Assembly: GCF_900115055.1 (NCBI RefSeq)
Contig: NZ_FOVD01000004.1
Coordinates: forward strand, 370,849-434,848
Origin: Chryseobacterium oleae
GTDB taxonomy: Bacteria > Bacteroidota > Bacteroidia > Flavobacteriales > Weeksellaceae
Reading direction: 5' to 3'
Length of the DNA: 64,000 bases
The notes beneath the pieces are model-generated. The model was not told the DNA's origin, did no database searches, and worked only from the letters and a program-made list of their open reading frames with translations. This document shows, in pieces, positions 43,158 to 51,003 of the stretch. How positions within the stretch are numbered: the stretch's first letter is position 1; each line of letters begins with the position of its first letter. Made by a program: the position numbers and the translations under genes.

Positions 43158-44666
43158 TTAGTGTAAGTCCTCATCTTCCATCAATTCATCAACGAAAAAC
43201 CAAATATCATCACGGTCATATTTATCCGGGAACTGGTGTCCGTTTAAAATAAAAATAGGAGTAAAGTTCAGACCGGAATTGCTGTTGTCTTTTGTCATTT
43301 CAATAAATGGTGTCAGATCTTCCTCTGCAGATGATCCGGACAAGGCAACGATTTTGTTTTCGTCTCTGGTTTCAAACCATTCTTCCACAGCGTTCAGGAA
43401 ATCTTTCTGAGACTTATGGTGGTAGATATAGTTAAATGCTGAAAGTAGCTTCGTATACTTCTCGTCAGCTCTTTCTGATGAATAATTGAAACGGATCTGT
43501 ACAGAAATGTCCTCAGGATATTTTTCTAGAAGGCCTTCCATGATTTTATGTCCGTCTTTACAGAATCCACAGTAAGGATTGGATACGATAGAAAGACGAA
43601 GTTTAGCATCCTTACTACCTAATGAAAAAGTTTCGGTATCCTGAAATTCTATTTTTTCATTTTCCATCAGCTGGCTTTTGAAAAGTTCATAATTTCTTTT
43701 AAATCTAAGATTCTTGGCATTGGACTTCTGAAGGGTTTCTTTCTGAGAAAGAATATTGCTGAAATACAGAACTGCAGAAAAAACGAGAATCCATAAAACA
43801 GCGGTTAATAATAATGCTCCAATACTGAATGATGTATTCTGGAAGAAGAAAATGCTGATCGCCAGCTGTCCGGCAAGAATTGAAATAATCAAAAGACAAA
43901 CTCTACAGAATGTTTTTTCTACAAAAGCCTGAATATATAATGAATATCCGATGGCCAGAATAGAAACGAACGTGAATCCTTTTACAATATAAGCAGTTGC
44001 CGGAAGGAAAAGTCCCAATATGGCAAGCCCTGCAAAGTAGATCAGTGAAAAGTCGGAGAACTTTAAGCCTAAAATACTGGTTTTATCCTGTTTGATGATT
44101 TTATCACATGAGTTGGCAGCCTGTTTGGCAGAAGTGTCTCCGCAAATACTTCCGATCACGGTAGAAGTATTCCCGAATTTTTGATTGAAAATCTCCATAG
44201 ATATATAGACACCAGCCAGAGAAAGAAGATTGAAAAGAGCTTCGAATATGGTTTGGGTGAAAAAAGAATACACAAGGATAATGGCGAAAACAAGATATAA
44301 AAGAGGCGTGAAATTAAAAGCCAGCTTACTTTCCGCATTTTCAGTCTTTTCAAACAGAAGTACAAAATCTGTAGATTTTTGGTGAAGCTCTTCCTTATTA
44401 AGTGTTTTTGCTTTTTCTGAATAAACCGAATAACTGACTCCCGATTTCTTTACCAGAGAAAAGGAGTTATCTACAATCGCGATAAATTCTTCAGGCAGCT
44501 CATCCCAATATTCCTTATCAAGTTCATAAGCATCATTTTTTACTCCCATAAAGTTAAGTGTATCACTAAAAGCCAGTGCTGAAGGGTAGTTTGGATGTGA
44601 GTTGAACTGGAAAGAAAATTCCTGTTTATCGAGTTTTAGATAGTTAATTAGTTTGTCGAAAATCAT
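43158..44666 (-). CDS. VKOR/thioredoxin fusion with N-terminal C39-like domain
   Basis: 502 aa. Residues 1 to about 110 look like a C39 peptidase fold (HPNYPSALAFSDTLNFMG, EFIAIVD) but have no cysteine, so this part is inactive as a protease. Residues about 115-310 hold five or so transmembrane helices with the VKOR quinone-reducing CRVC motif and the loop cysteines (SICGDTSAKQAANSCD). Residues about 345-502 are a DsbA-like thioredoxin domain with YCGFC. The protein is expected to form disulfides in the periplasm and pass electrons to quinone. It is the first gene of the peptide-export cluster and is the likely oxidant for the six-Cys peptides. Confidence 0.88.
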   Translation of the reverse strand: MIFDKLINYLKLDKQEFSFQFNSHPNYPSALAFSDTLNFMGVKNDAYELDKEYWDELPEEFIAIVDNSFSLVKKSGVSYSVYSEKAKTLNKEELHQKSTDFVLLFEKTENAESKLAFNFTPLLYLVFAIILVYSFFTQTIFEALFNLLSLAGVYISMEIFNQKFGNTSTVIGSICGDTSAKQAANSCDKIIKQDKTSILGLKFSDFSLIYFAGLAILGLFLPATAYIVKGFTFVSILAIGYSLYIQAFVEKTFCRVCLLIISILAGQLAISIFFFQNTSFSIGALLLTAVLWILVFSAVLYFSNILSQKETLQKSNAKNLRFKRNYELFKSQLMENEKIEFQDTETFSLGSKDAKLRLSIVSNPYCGFCKDGHKIMEGLLEKYPEDISVQIRFNYSSERADEKYTKLLSAFNYIYHHKSQKDFLNAVEEWFETRDENKIVALSGSSAEEDLTPFIEMTKDNSNSGLNFTPIFILNGHQFPDKYDRDDIWFFVDELMEDEDLH

Positions 44667-44680
44667 AGTAATATTTTTAA

Positions 44681-44711
44681 CTAAAATACGCAGATGTTTT
44701 AAAAAAACAAA
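44681..44711 (-). promoter_or_regulatory. Promoter of the peptide-export cluster
   Basis: On the minus strand TTTG (44711-44708) and TATTTTAG (44688-44681) are 19 bp apart, near the Bacteroidota consensus. The start codon of the VKOR fusion is 15 bp downstream, so the mRNA leader would be very short. Confidence 0.55.
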
Positions 44712-45451
44712 TTTTTTTTCTTTTGTTAGTGATATACTTTTGTTAAATGCTTGATTATGTGTAAATATTACTGTATTTTTTACATTGTTTAGTAGAAAAT
44801 GAAGCTTATTCCGTAATGAAATAGAGGTAAGAAGTTGTCTGATTAGAGGTCTCGCACGGTATCAGAAAGGATGCAGTTTAAAAATTTTATAAGAGTAGAA
44901 TCTTGAATGATTACGATCGATGTAGTGATCCGTTTATGGCTGAATACTCCTTGTCTAACCGTGGAATATATCTGAGCTTATAAAAAGAGATAAAAGTTCT
45001 GCTTTGAAATGAAATACTATTAGTTTTGGAAAGACAAGAAAGGAATATAGTTTTTACTATTTTAAAGAAAATATAAAACAAGGATTGGCATTTTTTTAAG
45101 CTTGAAAATTCTAAAATATAAAAAATCGTCCGATCCCGGAATAGAGATATATTTTGATGCATATATTTTTACTTTTTTTCTCTTCATTTTTACCCACTTA
45201 CAGATAATAACTCTAATTTTTAGTATTGAAAAAATACCTAAAAATTCAAATATTCAATCCTTAAACAATTGTTTAAATTTGTACACTTTTCATAGTGAAT
45301 TTTAAATTTAAATAATGAATTATTATTGAATTATTCGTTTTGGTAAAATTCTAATTTTCAGTGATGAACTCAAAAAAACTTAAAAAATCATAAAGTTTTC
45401 TTAAAGTTTTAAAAAAGGAGGGAAATGTTTTTGTATTTATAAAATATATTG
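44712..45451. other. AT-rich gene-poor interval
   Basis: About 740 bp with several stop codons in all frames. Open frames at 44911-45162 (minus) and 45102-45305 (plus) are rich in Phe/Ile/Lys, lack recognisable motifs and have poor codon pattern, so they are not called. No repeats of note. Confidence 0.4.
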
Positions 45452-45459
45452 TACTTTTA
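45431..45459 (+). promoter_or_regulatory. Promoter of candidate small RNA
   Basis: TTG (45431-45433) and TACTTTTA (45452-45459) are 18 bp apart. No open reading frame follows before the terminator at 45521. Confidence 0.5.
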
Positions 45460-45463
45460 CATC

Positions 45464-45554
45464 GCCTTGAATGAGGGAACAAGTCAAGGTAATAAATTTT
45501 TTTTCATCATTTGTGTTTTTAGAATCGTATCGCCTGATACGATTCTTTTTTTTG
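45464..45554 (+). ncRNA. Candidate small RNA (about 90 nt)
   Basis: It starts about 5 nt after a -7 box and contains a hairpin CCTTGA/TCAAGG (45465-45470 and 45484-45489). It ends with a perfect 11-bp terminator AGAATCGTATC/GATACGATTCT (45521-45546) followed by eight T. No start codon with a sensible reading frame is present, so it would be a non-coding RNA. It is convergent with the DUF3810 gene, whose coding region starts 5 bp after the T-run. No known family recognised. Confidence 0.5.
45521..45554 (+). terminator. Strong intrinsic terminator
   Basis: A perfect 11-bp stem with a GCCT loop and eight T on the plus strand. The minus-strand side has no T-run, so it acts for plus-strand transcripts. 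Confidence 0.85.
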
Positions 45555-45558
45555 TTGA

Positions 45559-46617
45559 CTACTTTTCATAGTTCAGAAGAAGGTCGATAAAGTAAGAATA
45601 AGTAACCGCTCCTTCCTGCTGGTTGCTCTTCAGAAACAGGTTATTCGTAAACCCAAAGAAGTCATCCAGCCAACCCTGATGTCTGAATATAAAACTTCTT
45701 TCATAAAGCCTATCTCTTTTCATAGCAGGAGAATATTGCACAATCACAGACTTTACAAATGCAGGATCTTCCTCAACAATAAATCTTAAAAGACTTTTTA
45801 ACGTAAAATATTCGGTGCTGTATCTCAGATCCGGATTTTTTGCATTCACACCAATCAGATAGCCTATAAAATTGGCTTCCTGTTCTCTGGCAAAACCAAG
45901 CTGGTGCGAACTCTCATGTGCTGATGTAAACGGGATGAAAGTATGGGGCAGTTCACTGTTATACTGTGCTTCTGCTGTAAACGGATTATAGTACCCAAGT
46001 ATTCCTGTAAAATTCATGACACTCTTAAAAAGGCTGGGTTTAAAAGCATTGATTTCCGGCGCATACTTATCTGAAATATATTGGGGAAGCTTGGTTTGTT
46101 GCTGAAGAATTTCTGCCTGTACGGTCTTCAGATCAGTAATAATAAATACTCCGTTTTTATCTTCTCTTACAGATTGCCTGGTAGTTTTGCATTTTTCCAG
46201 ATAGCGAAGGGCTAATATCTTTGCCTTATTGATTTCCGGTTCTTTCTGACTGGAAAGTTTCTTGATAACGGGAGTCTGGAAGTACAGCATACCCCAACAG
46301 ATCTGATAGATGAAGTAGAAGATGTTAATGCCGGCCAGAAGCCTTAAAAGAGCCTTGTTTCTGCTTTTCTTTTTAAAACAGAGTATAAGGCCATATAAAA
46401 GAAAAACGCCCAAAAGAATATAGATAAGATCGCCGAAAGAAAACGGAATCCAGCTGAAAAGCAACTGATGCATCTTTTTCTGAAGTTCAAAGAACCATTC
46501 GAAAAAAGAGATCATTGTTTTCGACTTAGAGAACGCATAGAACAAAAGAAATTGGGCAAGTAATCCACCTGCCCAAAATCTTTTCTTATGTATTGTTTTT
46601 TTACTGTTAGTGACCAT
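45559..46617 (-). CDS. DUF3810 family putative membrane zinc peptidase
   Basis: 352 aa from the ATG at 46617. The open frame reaches 46644, but that would overlap the MFS gene by 38 bp; the chosen start overlaps by 11. Three N-terminal transmembrane helices precede a soluble domain with HESSHQLGFAREQEANFIGY (about residues 238-257), an HExxH zinc motif with a downstream Glu, as in gluzincin-like proteases. The family (DUF3810) is common in Bacteroidota. The substrate is unknown. It closes a four-gene minus-strand run. Confidence 0.85.
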   Translation of the reverse strand: MVTNSKKTIHKKRFWAGGLLAQFLLFYAFSKSKTMISFFEWFFELQKKMHQLLFSWIPFSFGDLIYILLGVFLLYGLILCFKKKSRNKALLRLLAGINIFYFIYQICWGMLYFQTPVIKKLSSQKEPEINKAKILALRYLEKCKTTRQSVREDKNGVFIITDLKTVQAEILQQQTKLPQYISDKYAPEINAFKPSLFKSVMNFTGILGYYNPFTAEAQYNSELPHTFIPFTSAHESSHQLGFAREQEANFIGYLIGVNAKNPDLRYSTEYFTLKSLLRFIVEEDPAFVKSVIVQYSPAMKRDRLYERSFIFRHQGWLDDFFGFTNNLFLKSNQQEGAVTYSYFIDLLLNYEK

Positions 46618-48052
46618 TGCCTTTAGAGATTTTATCCAAGTCAATACCCTGAGATTTTAAGATCCCGGTTACACGGACTGCATAGAATGCAAGATAAGCA
46701 AAACAGACAACACCTACGATATAGCTGAAGTGAATATTTGTTTTATCTGCAATGTATCCCTGAATAAAACTTACAATTCCACCACCCATAATCATCATGA
46801 TCAGATATCCTGAGCCCTGATTGGTATGTTTTCCCAAACCGTTGATCGCAAGGGCAAAGATACAAGGCCATAAGGTAGAACAGAAAAGTCCTACACTGGT
46901 AAAAGCGTATACCGAAACCATCCCTGTTGTAGACATTCCCGTAAGAAGTGCTGCAATACCCGCCACGGAGAAAATTAAAAGCATTCTTGCAGGGTTTCCT
47001 TTACTCATGATGTCACAGATAATCATTACAATGATAACGGCACCATATACATAGAAAGGAGAAAGGTCATGCTTTGCTATGGCATTCACCAATAGAAATA
47101 CGCCGAATGCAAGGTAAGGGGCAAGAAATCTTAAGATCTTTTTAAACCCGGCATTTACATCAAATGCCTCTACAGCACCTGTCCAACGGCCGATCATCAG
47201 TGAGGCCCAGTATAATGAAATATAAGGAGCTACATCTTTAGTTTCAAAGCCTAGGCTTTTTTCCATATAAGCAGGAAGGTTGCTGGCTGTAGATACTTCT
47301 ACACCTACGTAAACAAAGATGGCAATCATACCCATTACCAATTGAGGATACTGGAAAGCAGAAGTTTTATGGTCTCCCGGAACTGCGTCGTCCGTATCCG
47401 TCGTAATGGTGGGAGTTATAGCTGGAAGAGAAGAGAATTTAAGCATGATGGCAACAAGCACAAATGCGGCTCCAAGCATCAGGTAAGGAATTTTCACACT
47501 TTCGATGCTGGCCTCTGTATTGGCAGTAGAAGCGGCACCAAAAATAGCAAACGATACAATAAGCGGTCCGATAGTTGTCCCGAGATTATTGATTCCTCCA
47601 GCCATCGTAAGTCTTTGAGACCCTGTTTCAGTAGGTCCTACTTCTATCGCCAGCGGATTGGCAACAATCTGTTGTAACGAGAACCCGAGCCCTACTATAA
47701 AGAGACCGGAGATCATTAATGGAAACGAGGCCGTATTGGCTGCCGGATAGAACAGTAAAGTTCCTGCCGCAGAAATAAGAAGACCTAATATTAAGCCATT
47801 CTTATAACCTATTTTGTTGATCAAATCCTGTTTCAAACCTTTTGAAACGGCCATATAAATTAAAGATCCCACCGTATAAGCCACATAAAAACAGATCTGT
47901 ACGAGCATGCTTTCGGTTTGGGATAATTTAAAGGCTTTTTGGAAAACCGGGATCAGAATATCGTTACTTGCCGCAACGAATCCCCAGAAAAAGAACACAG
48001 TAACCAGAGGAATAAACTGTCCCCAATTGGTTTGTTTAGAGTAATTTGACAT
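46607..48052 (-). CDS. Sugar MFS transporter, FHS family
   Basis: 481 aa from the ATG at 48052; the open frame upstream begins with TTG and is rejected. Twelve transmembrane helices. The N-terminal FIPLVTVFFFWGFVAASNDILIP and GLGFSLQQIVANPLAI are the signature of the fucose/glucose/galactose permease (FHS) family. It should import a sugar with protons. An N-acetylglucosamine kinase-like gene lies 2 kb away at 50136, so an amino sugar is possible. Confidence 0.92.
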   Translation of the reverse strand: MSNYSKQTNWGQFIPLVTVFFFWGFVAASNDILIPVFQKAFKLSQTESMLVQICFYVAYTVGSLIYMAVSKGLKQDLINKIGYKNGLILGLLISAAGTLLFYPAANTASFPLMISGLFIVGLGFSLQQIVANPLAIEVGPTETGSQRLTMAGGINNLGTTIGPLIVSFAIFGAASTANTEASIESVKIPYLMLGAAFVLVAIMLKFSSLPAITPTITTDTDDAVPGDHKTSAFQYPQLVMGMIAIFVYVGVEVSTASNLPAYMEKSLGFETKDVAPYISLYWASLMIGRWTGAVEAFDVNAGFKKILRFLAPYLAFGVFLLVNAIAKHDLSPFYVYGAVIIVMIICDIMSKGNPARMLLIFSVAGIAALLTGMSTTGMVSVYAFTSVGLFCSTLWPCIFALAINGLGKHTNQGSGYLIMMIMGGGIVSFIQGYIADKTNIHFSYIVGVVCFAYLAFYAVRVTGILKSQGIDLDKISKGNGH

Positions 48053-48091
48053 GTTTGTTAAAAATTTCGCAAACAAATATAACTATTTCTT

Positions 48092-48820
48092 TTATATAGA
48101 GTGTTCCAGCAGCGTTTTTTTTATTTCTTTGTAAGCCTCTGTTTTTAGGTCTTTTGGAGAATCGGAAGGCTCCATGATTCCGTTGAAATACACTTTTACA
48201 CGGCCGGGATAGCCTTTTGCGCTGTCGAAAGGGAAAATTTCCTTCAGCCCTACAAAGGTATACACGGCAATCGGGGAGTTGTGTTTGGAAGATAAAGTAA
48301 ATGCCCCATCTTTGAATTCATCCAGAATAATAGAAGTATCGTCCGGTACGCCACCTTCGGGAAATATAGCAATGCTGTTGCCTTCTTCCATTTTCTCTGC
48401 GCATCTTCTGTAGACATCTGCACGGCTTCTTGCGCTTCCACGGTCTACCATTACACATATCCTTTTATATATGGTACCGAAAATAGGGATCTTTACCAGT
48501 TCTTTTTTGCCCACAAAACAGATCGGATGATCCGGCATCAGAATACAGGTAAGCATAATATCCATAATGGAAGTATGATTCGAAATAAAAACGTAGGGTT
48601 TACTTTTGTCTTTTTTCTGATCGGAAAGGTGGGTAAGATCATATCTCAGGCCCATGCCGTAGAACATCCCGAAGCACCAGATGCGGATGAATTTGTATGC
48701 GTATTTGTAATGCTTTTTATTAAAGGATAGAATGTAGACAGGGATTCCCAGGGTAACTGTTAAGACAAATGCCAGTAGCAGCAGCCAGAATCTCCAGAGA
48801 TAATTTAAAATTTTTGTCAC
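48092..48820 (-). CDS. plsC: 1-acyl-sn-glycerol-3-phosphate acyltransferase
   Basis: 242 aa with a GTG start at 48820. The membrane-associated N-terminus is followed by NHTSIMDI (the HX4D motif), GKKELVKIPIFG and the FPEGG motif, which define the PlsC acyltransferases that make phosphatidic acid. It lies 3 bp after gtrA-like and 39 bp before the MFS gene, so the run is probably one operon. Confidence 0.92.
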   Translation of the reverse strand: MTKILNYLWRFWLLLLAFVLTVTLGIPVYILSFNKKHYKYAYKFIRIWCFGMFYGMGLRYDLTHLSDQKKDKSKPYVFISNHTSIMDIMLTCILMPDHPICFVGKKELVKIPIFGTIYKRICVMVDRGSARSRADVYRRCAEKMEEGNSIAIFPEGGVPDDTSIILDEFKDGAFTLSSKHNSPIAVYTFVGLKEIFPFDSAKGYPGRVKVYFNGIMEPSDSPKDLKTEAYKEIKKTLLEHSI

Positions 48821-48823
48821 TGC

Positions 48824-49282
48824 TTAACCGTTAAAAATTACTTTCTTTTTCACTGAATAATTCAGAATGGAAACCAGCACAATTGCTGCGATCTTACTGA
48901 TCATTTCCGGGCTTAAGGTATAAAAAATTAAATTGATATTATCCTTAAATATAAAGCTGTAGAAAATCTGGAAAAAACCTAAACTCAGTAACGTTGATAC
49001 AAAAGAAACGCCCATGAAATAGGCAAATTCTTTCCTTTTGGAATGTTTTCCCCTTTCAAAGACGAACCAGATGCTCAGAAAATAATTGGTGATGATTCCG
49101 CAGCTGGTAGAGAAAATGTTACTCAAAGGATAGTGGATGCCGTGAAAATTGGTTTCTCCGGAGAAAAAATGCGGCAGGTAAGTACTGAAAGCCTTGAAGC
49201 TTCCAATCTCTACAATAGCGCTGAGCCCTCCGGCTATAATGAAGAACAAAACCTGTTTCTGGCGTATTAGTAATTCTCTCAT
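48824..49282 (-). CDS. GtrA family membrane protein
   Basis: 152 aa with four transmembrane helices. FFIIAGGLSAIVEIGSF opens the first helix and VFERGKHSKRKEFAYFMGVSF sits in the central loop; both fit GtrA, which helps move lipid-linked sugars across the membrane. It is the first gene in a minus-strand run. A -7-like TAAATTTG lies near 49301-49308 on the minus strand. Confidence 0.85.
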   Translation of the reverse strand: MRELLIRQKQVLFFIIAGGLSAIVEIGSFKAFSTYLPHFFSGETNFHGIHYPLSNIFSTSCGIITNYFLSIWFVFERGKHSKRKEFAYFMGVSFVSTLLSLGFFQIFYSFIFKDNINLIFYTLSPEMISKIAAIVLVSILNYSVKKKVIFNG

Positions 49283-49796
49283 TCAATATATATGAAAGTG
49301 CAAATTTATAATTATATGTCAATAATGTAAGAATAAAAGATTATTTTAAAATTAAAAAGGAGTGTATTTTATTGATTAATAGTGTGGTATGTGTCGTTTT
49401 GTGTGATGGATAGGCTGGAAATACTTTATATAAGAGGGCATATGTTTCTTTGAACAGTTCGTGATAATGACTGAAACAGACCTTAAAATTACTTTATGAT
49501 CATTTAATAAATGGGAGATAAACAGGACAATCGTTGTAAGCAAAAGGGATTGAAGATGATCCGGAATCGGGAGGCTGAAAATATTGTGATAAGCATATGT
49601 TAAACAATGAAAAAAGTTGTTAAATAATTTTTTTGAATCAAAATAATTTCTAAATTTATTCTTCTGAATGATGTAATTATAACCTGATAATAAATTCATT
49701 TTCAACTTCTTGTGTTGATGGTTTTTTCTATCTTGGAATGTGCGCCCTAACGCATAATACCTTAATTTTCACGACCCAAACTATAACAATATTTGT
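49283..49796. other. Gene-poor interval before the small 87-aa protein
   Basis: Divergent intergenic region. A minus-strand open frame of 109 codons (49376-49705) has no recognisable pattern and is not called. No tRNA, terminator of quality or clear repeat was seen. Confidence 0.4.
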
Positions 49797-50060
49797 ATGA
49801 AAAGTCAAAACAAATACAGAAAATTCCAGCTTCAGCAAAAAAATATTGAGGCTCTTGAGAGAGAGAATTCCCGCTTCAAAAGAGTGTATTCCGAGTATGA
49901 AAATATGGCAGACGAATTGTGGAACCTTGAGAATTCTACAGACAAACCGGTGCCGGATGATTTTATCAATGCTATCATGCTTCAGAGTTCTTATCTGGAG
50001 GATGAAATTGAAGACTGGCTGATGAAGTTTGACAATCAAAAAGCTGATATAAAACATTAG
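49797..50060 (+). CDS. Hypothetical small coiled-coil protein
   Basis: 87 aa, Glu/Lys/Asn-rich and largely helical (residues 1-50 form a likely coiled coil: FQLQQKNIEALERENSRFK). No signal peptide, cysteine or known domain. It is transcribed towards the kinase gene and 75 bp upstream of it. A TATTTG sequence lies almost directly before its start codon, so the mRNA may be leaderless, but this is uncertain. Confidence 0.68.
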   Translation: MKSQNKYRKFQLQQKNIEALERENSRFKRVYSEYENMADELWNLENSTDKPVPDDFINAIMLQSSYLEDEIEDWLMKFDNQKADIKH

Positions 50061-50135
50061 AAGCTTCCAGTCTGTTTTTAAACGCTATGTAAAGATAAAT
50101 TCATAATTTAGCATCCTTAAACTAAAATGTAATAT

Positions 50136-50987
50136 ATGGTTGCTATTGTTGATAGTGGTTCTACCAAATCAGATTGGGTGATCCTTGATGACTTCAAAAA
50201 AGTGTTTTTAAAAACAGAAACTATCGGCTTTAATCCTAATTTTATCAATAGAGAACTTATCGTTCCTGAAATAGAAAAGAACAGCAGCCTTATATTGGTG
50301 AGAAACTCCATTACGAAGATTTTCTTCTATGGTTCCGGATGCGGTGTGAAAAAAAACTGCGAAACCATAGAGGAAGAATTGAAAAAAGTATTCACAAAAG
50401 CTGAAGTGGTTGTGAGAGAAGATCTTGTGGCCGCCGCTTACGCTGCGTATAGCGGAAAGCCTGCTGTCGTATGTATTTTGGGAACCGGATCCAATTCATG
50501 TTATTTCGACGGTAAAGACATTAAAATAGAACTTCCTTCCCTTGGTTTCCTTATGGGAGATGAAGGAAGCGGAAGCGCCATTGGAAAACAGCTGGTGCGA
50601 AGATATTTTATGAAAAAACTTCCGGCAGACCTTCATACGGAATTTGAGCAGAATTATGGGCTGAAAATAGAAGATGCATTGAAAAACATGTATCACAGCT
50701 CAAGACCTAACGCCTGGCTGGCGGATTTCAACAAATTTGTCATCGAAAGAAAGGATCATCCTTACTTTAAAGATATGGTATATGAGGAAATGAAAAACTT
50801 CTTCGAATATCAGGTCATTCCTTATAAACAATCAAAAGACGCCGAGATCAATTTCATCGGCTCTATTGCGTATTACTATGAAGATACGCTGCGCTCAGTT
50901 GCAGAAGAATTTCATTTAAATGTAGGACACGTTGTCCAGAAACCTATCGAAAGTTTAGTAGACTACCATATTAAGTATATACTTTAA
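50136..50987 (+). CDS. N-acetylglucosamine kinase-like protein (BadF/BadG family)
   Basis: 283 aa with the ASKHA ATPase fold. IVDSGSTKSDWVILD is the phosphate-1 motif, GTGSNSCYFDG the phosphate-2 motif and GDEGSGSAIGKQL the family signature of N-acetylglucosamine kinases. FIGSIAYYYEDTL is the adenosine motif. It would phosphorylate GlcNAc or a related sugar. The gene is 16 bp before maeB, so cotranscription is probable. Confidence 0.88.
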   Translation: MVAIVDSGSTKSDWVILDDFKKVFLKTETIGFNPNFINRELIVPEIEKNSSLILVRNSITKIFFYGSGCGVKKNCETIEEELKKVFTKAEVVVREDLVAAAYAAYSGKPAVVCILGTGSNSCYFDGKDIKIELPSLGFLMGDEGSGSAIGKQLVRRYFMKKLPADLHTEFEQNYGLKIEDALKNMYHSSRPNAWLADFNKFVIERKDHPYFKDMVYEEMKNFFEYQVIPYKQSKDAEINFIGSIAYYYEDTLRSVAEEFHLNVGHVVQKPIESLVDYHIKYIL

Positions 50988-51003
50988 TAAAAAACAAAAT
51001 TCT

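Noticed and set aside
44911..45305. Two open reading frames of 67 to 83 codons in the AT-rich gap
   Set aside because: They are Phe/Ile/Lys-rich without motifs, overlap each other on opposite strands, and have no promoter or start context. They look like chance frames in AT-rich DNA.
49610..49631. Inverted repeat-like TTAAACAA...TTGTTAAA
   Set aside because: The arms pair over only about five bases; too weak for an operator or terminator.
49376..49705. Minus-strand open frame of 109 codons between the GtrA and 87-aa genes
   Set aside because: No recognisable pattern, His/Leu/Ile-rich composition unlike neighbouring genes, and it covers the probable upstream control region of both flanking genes.
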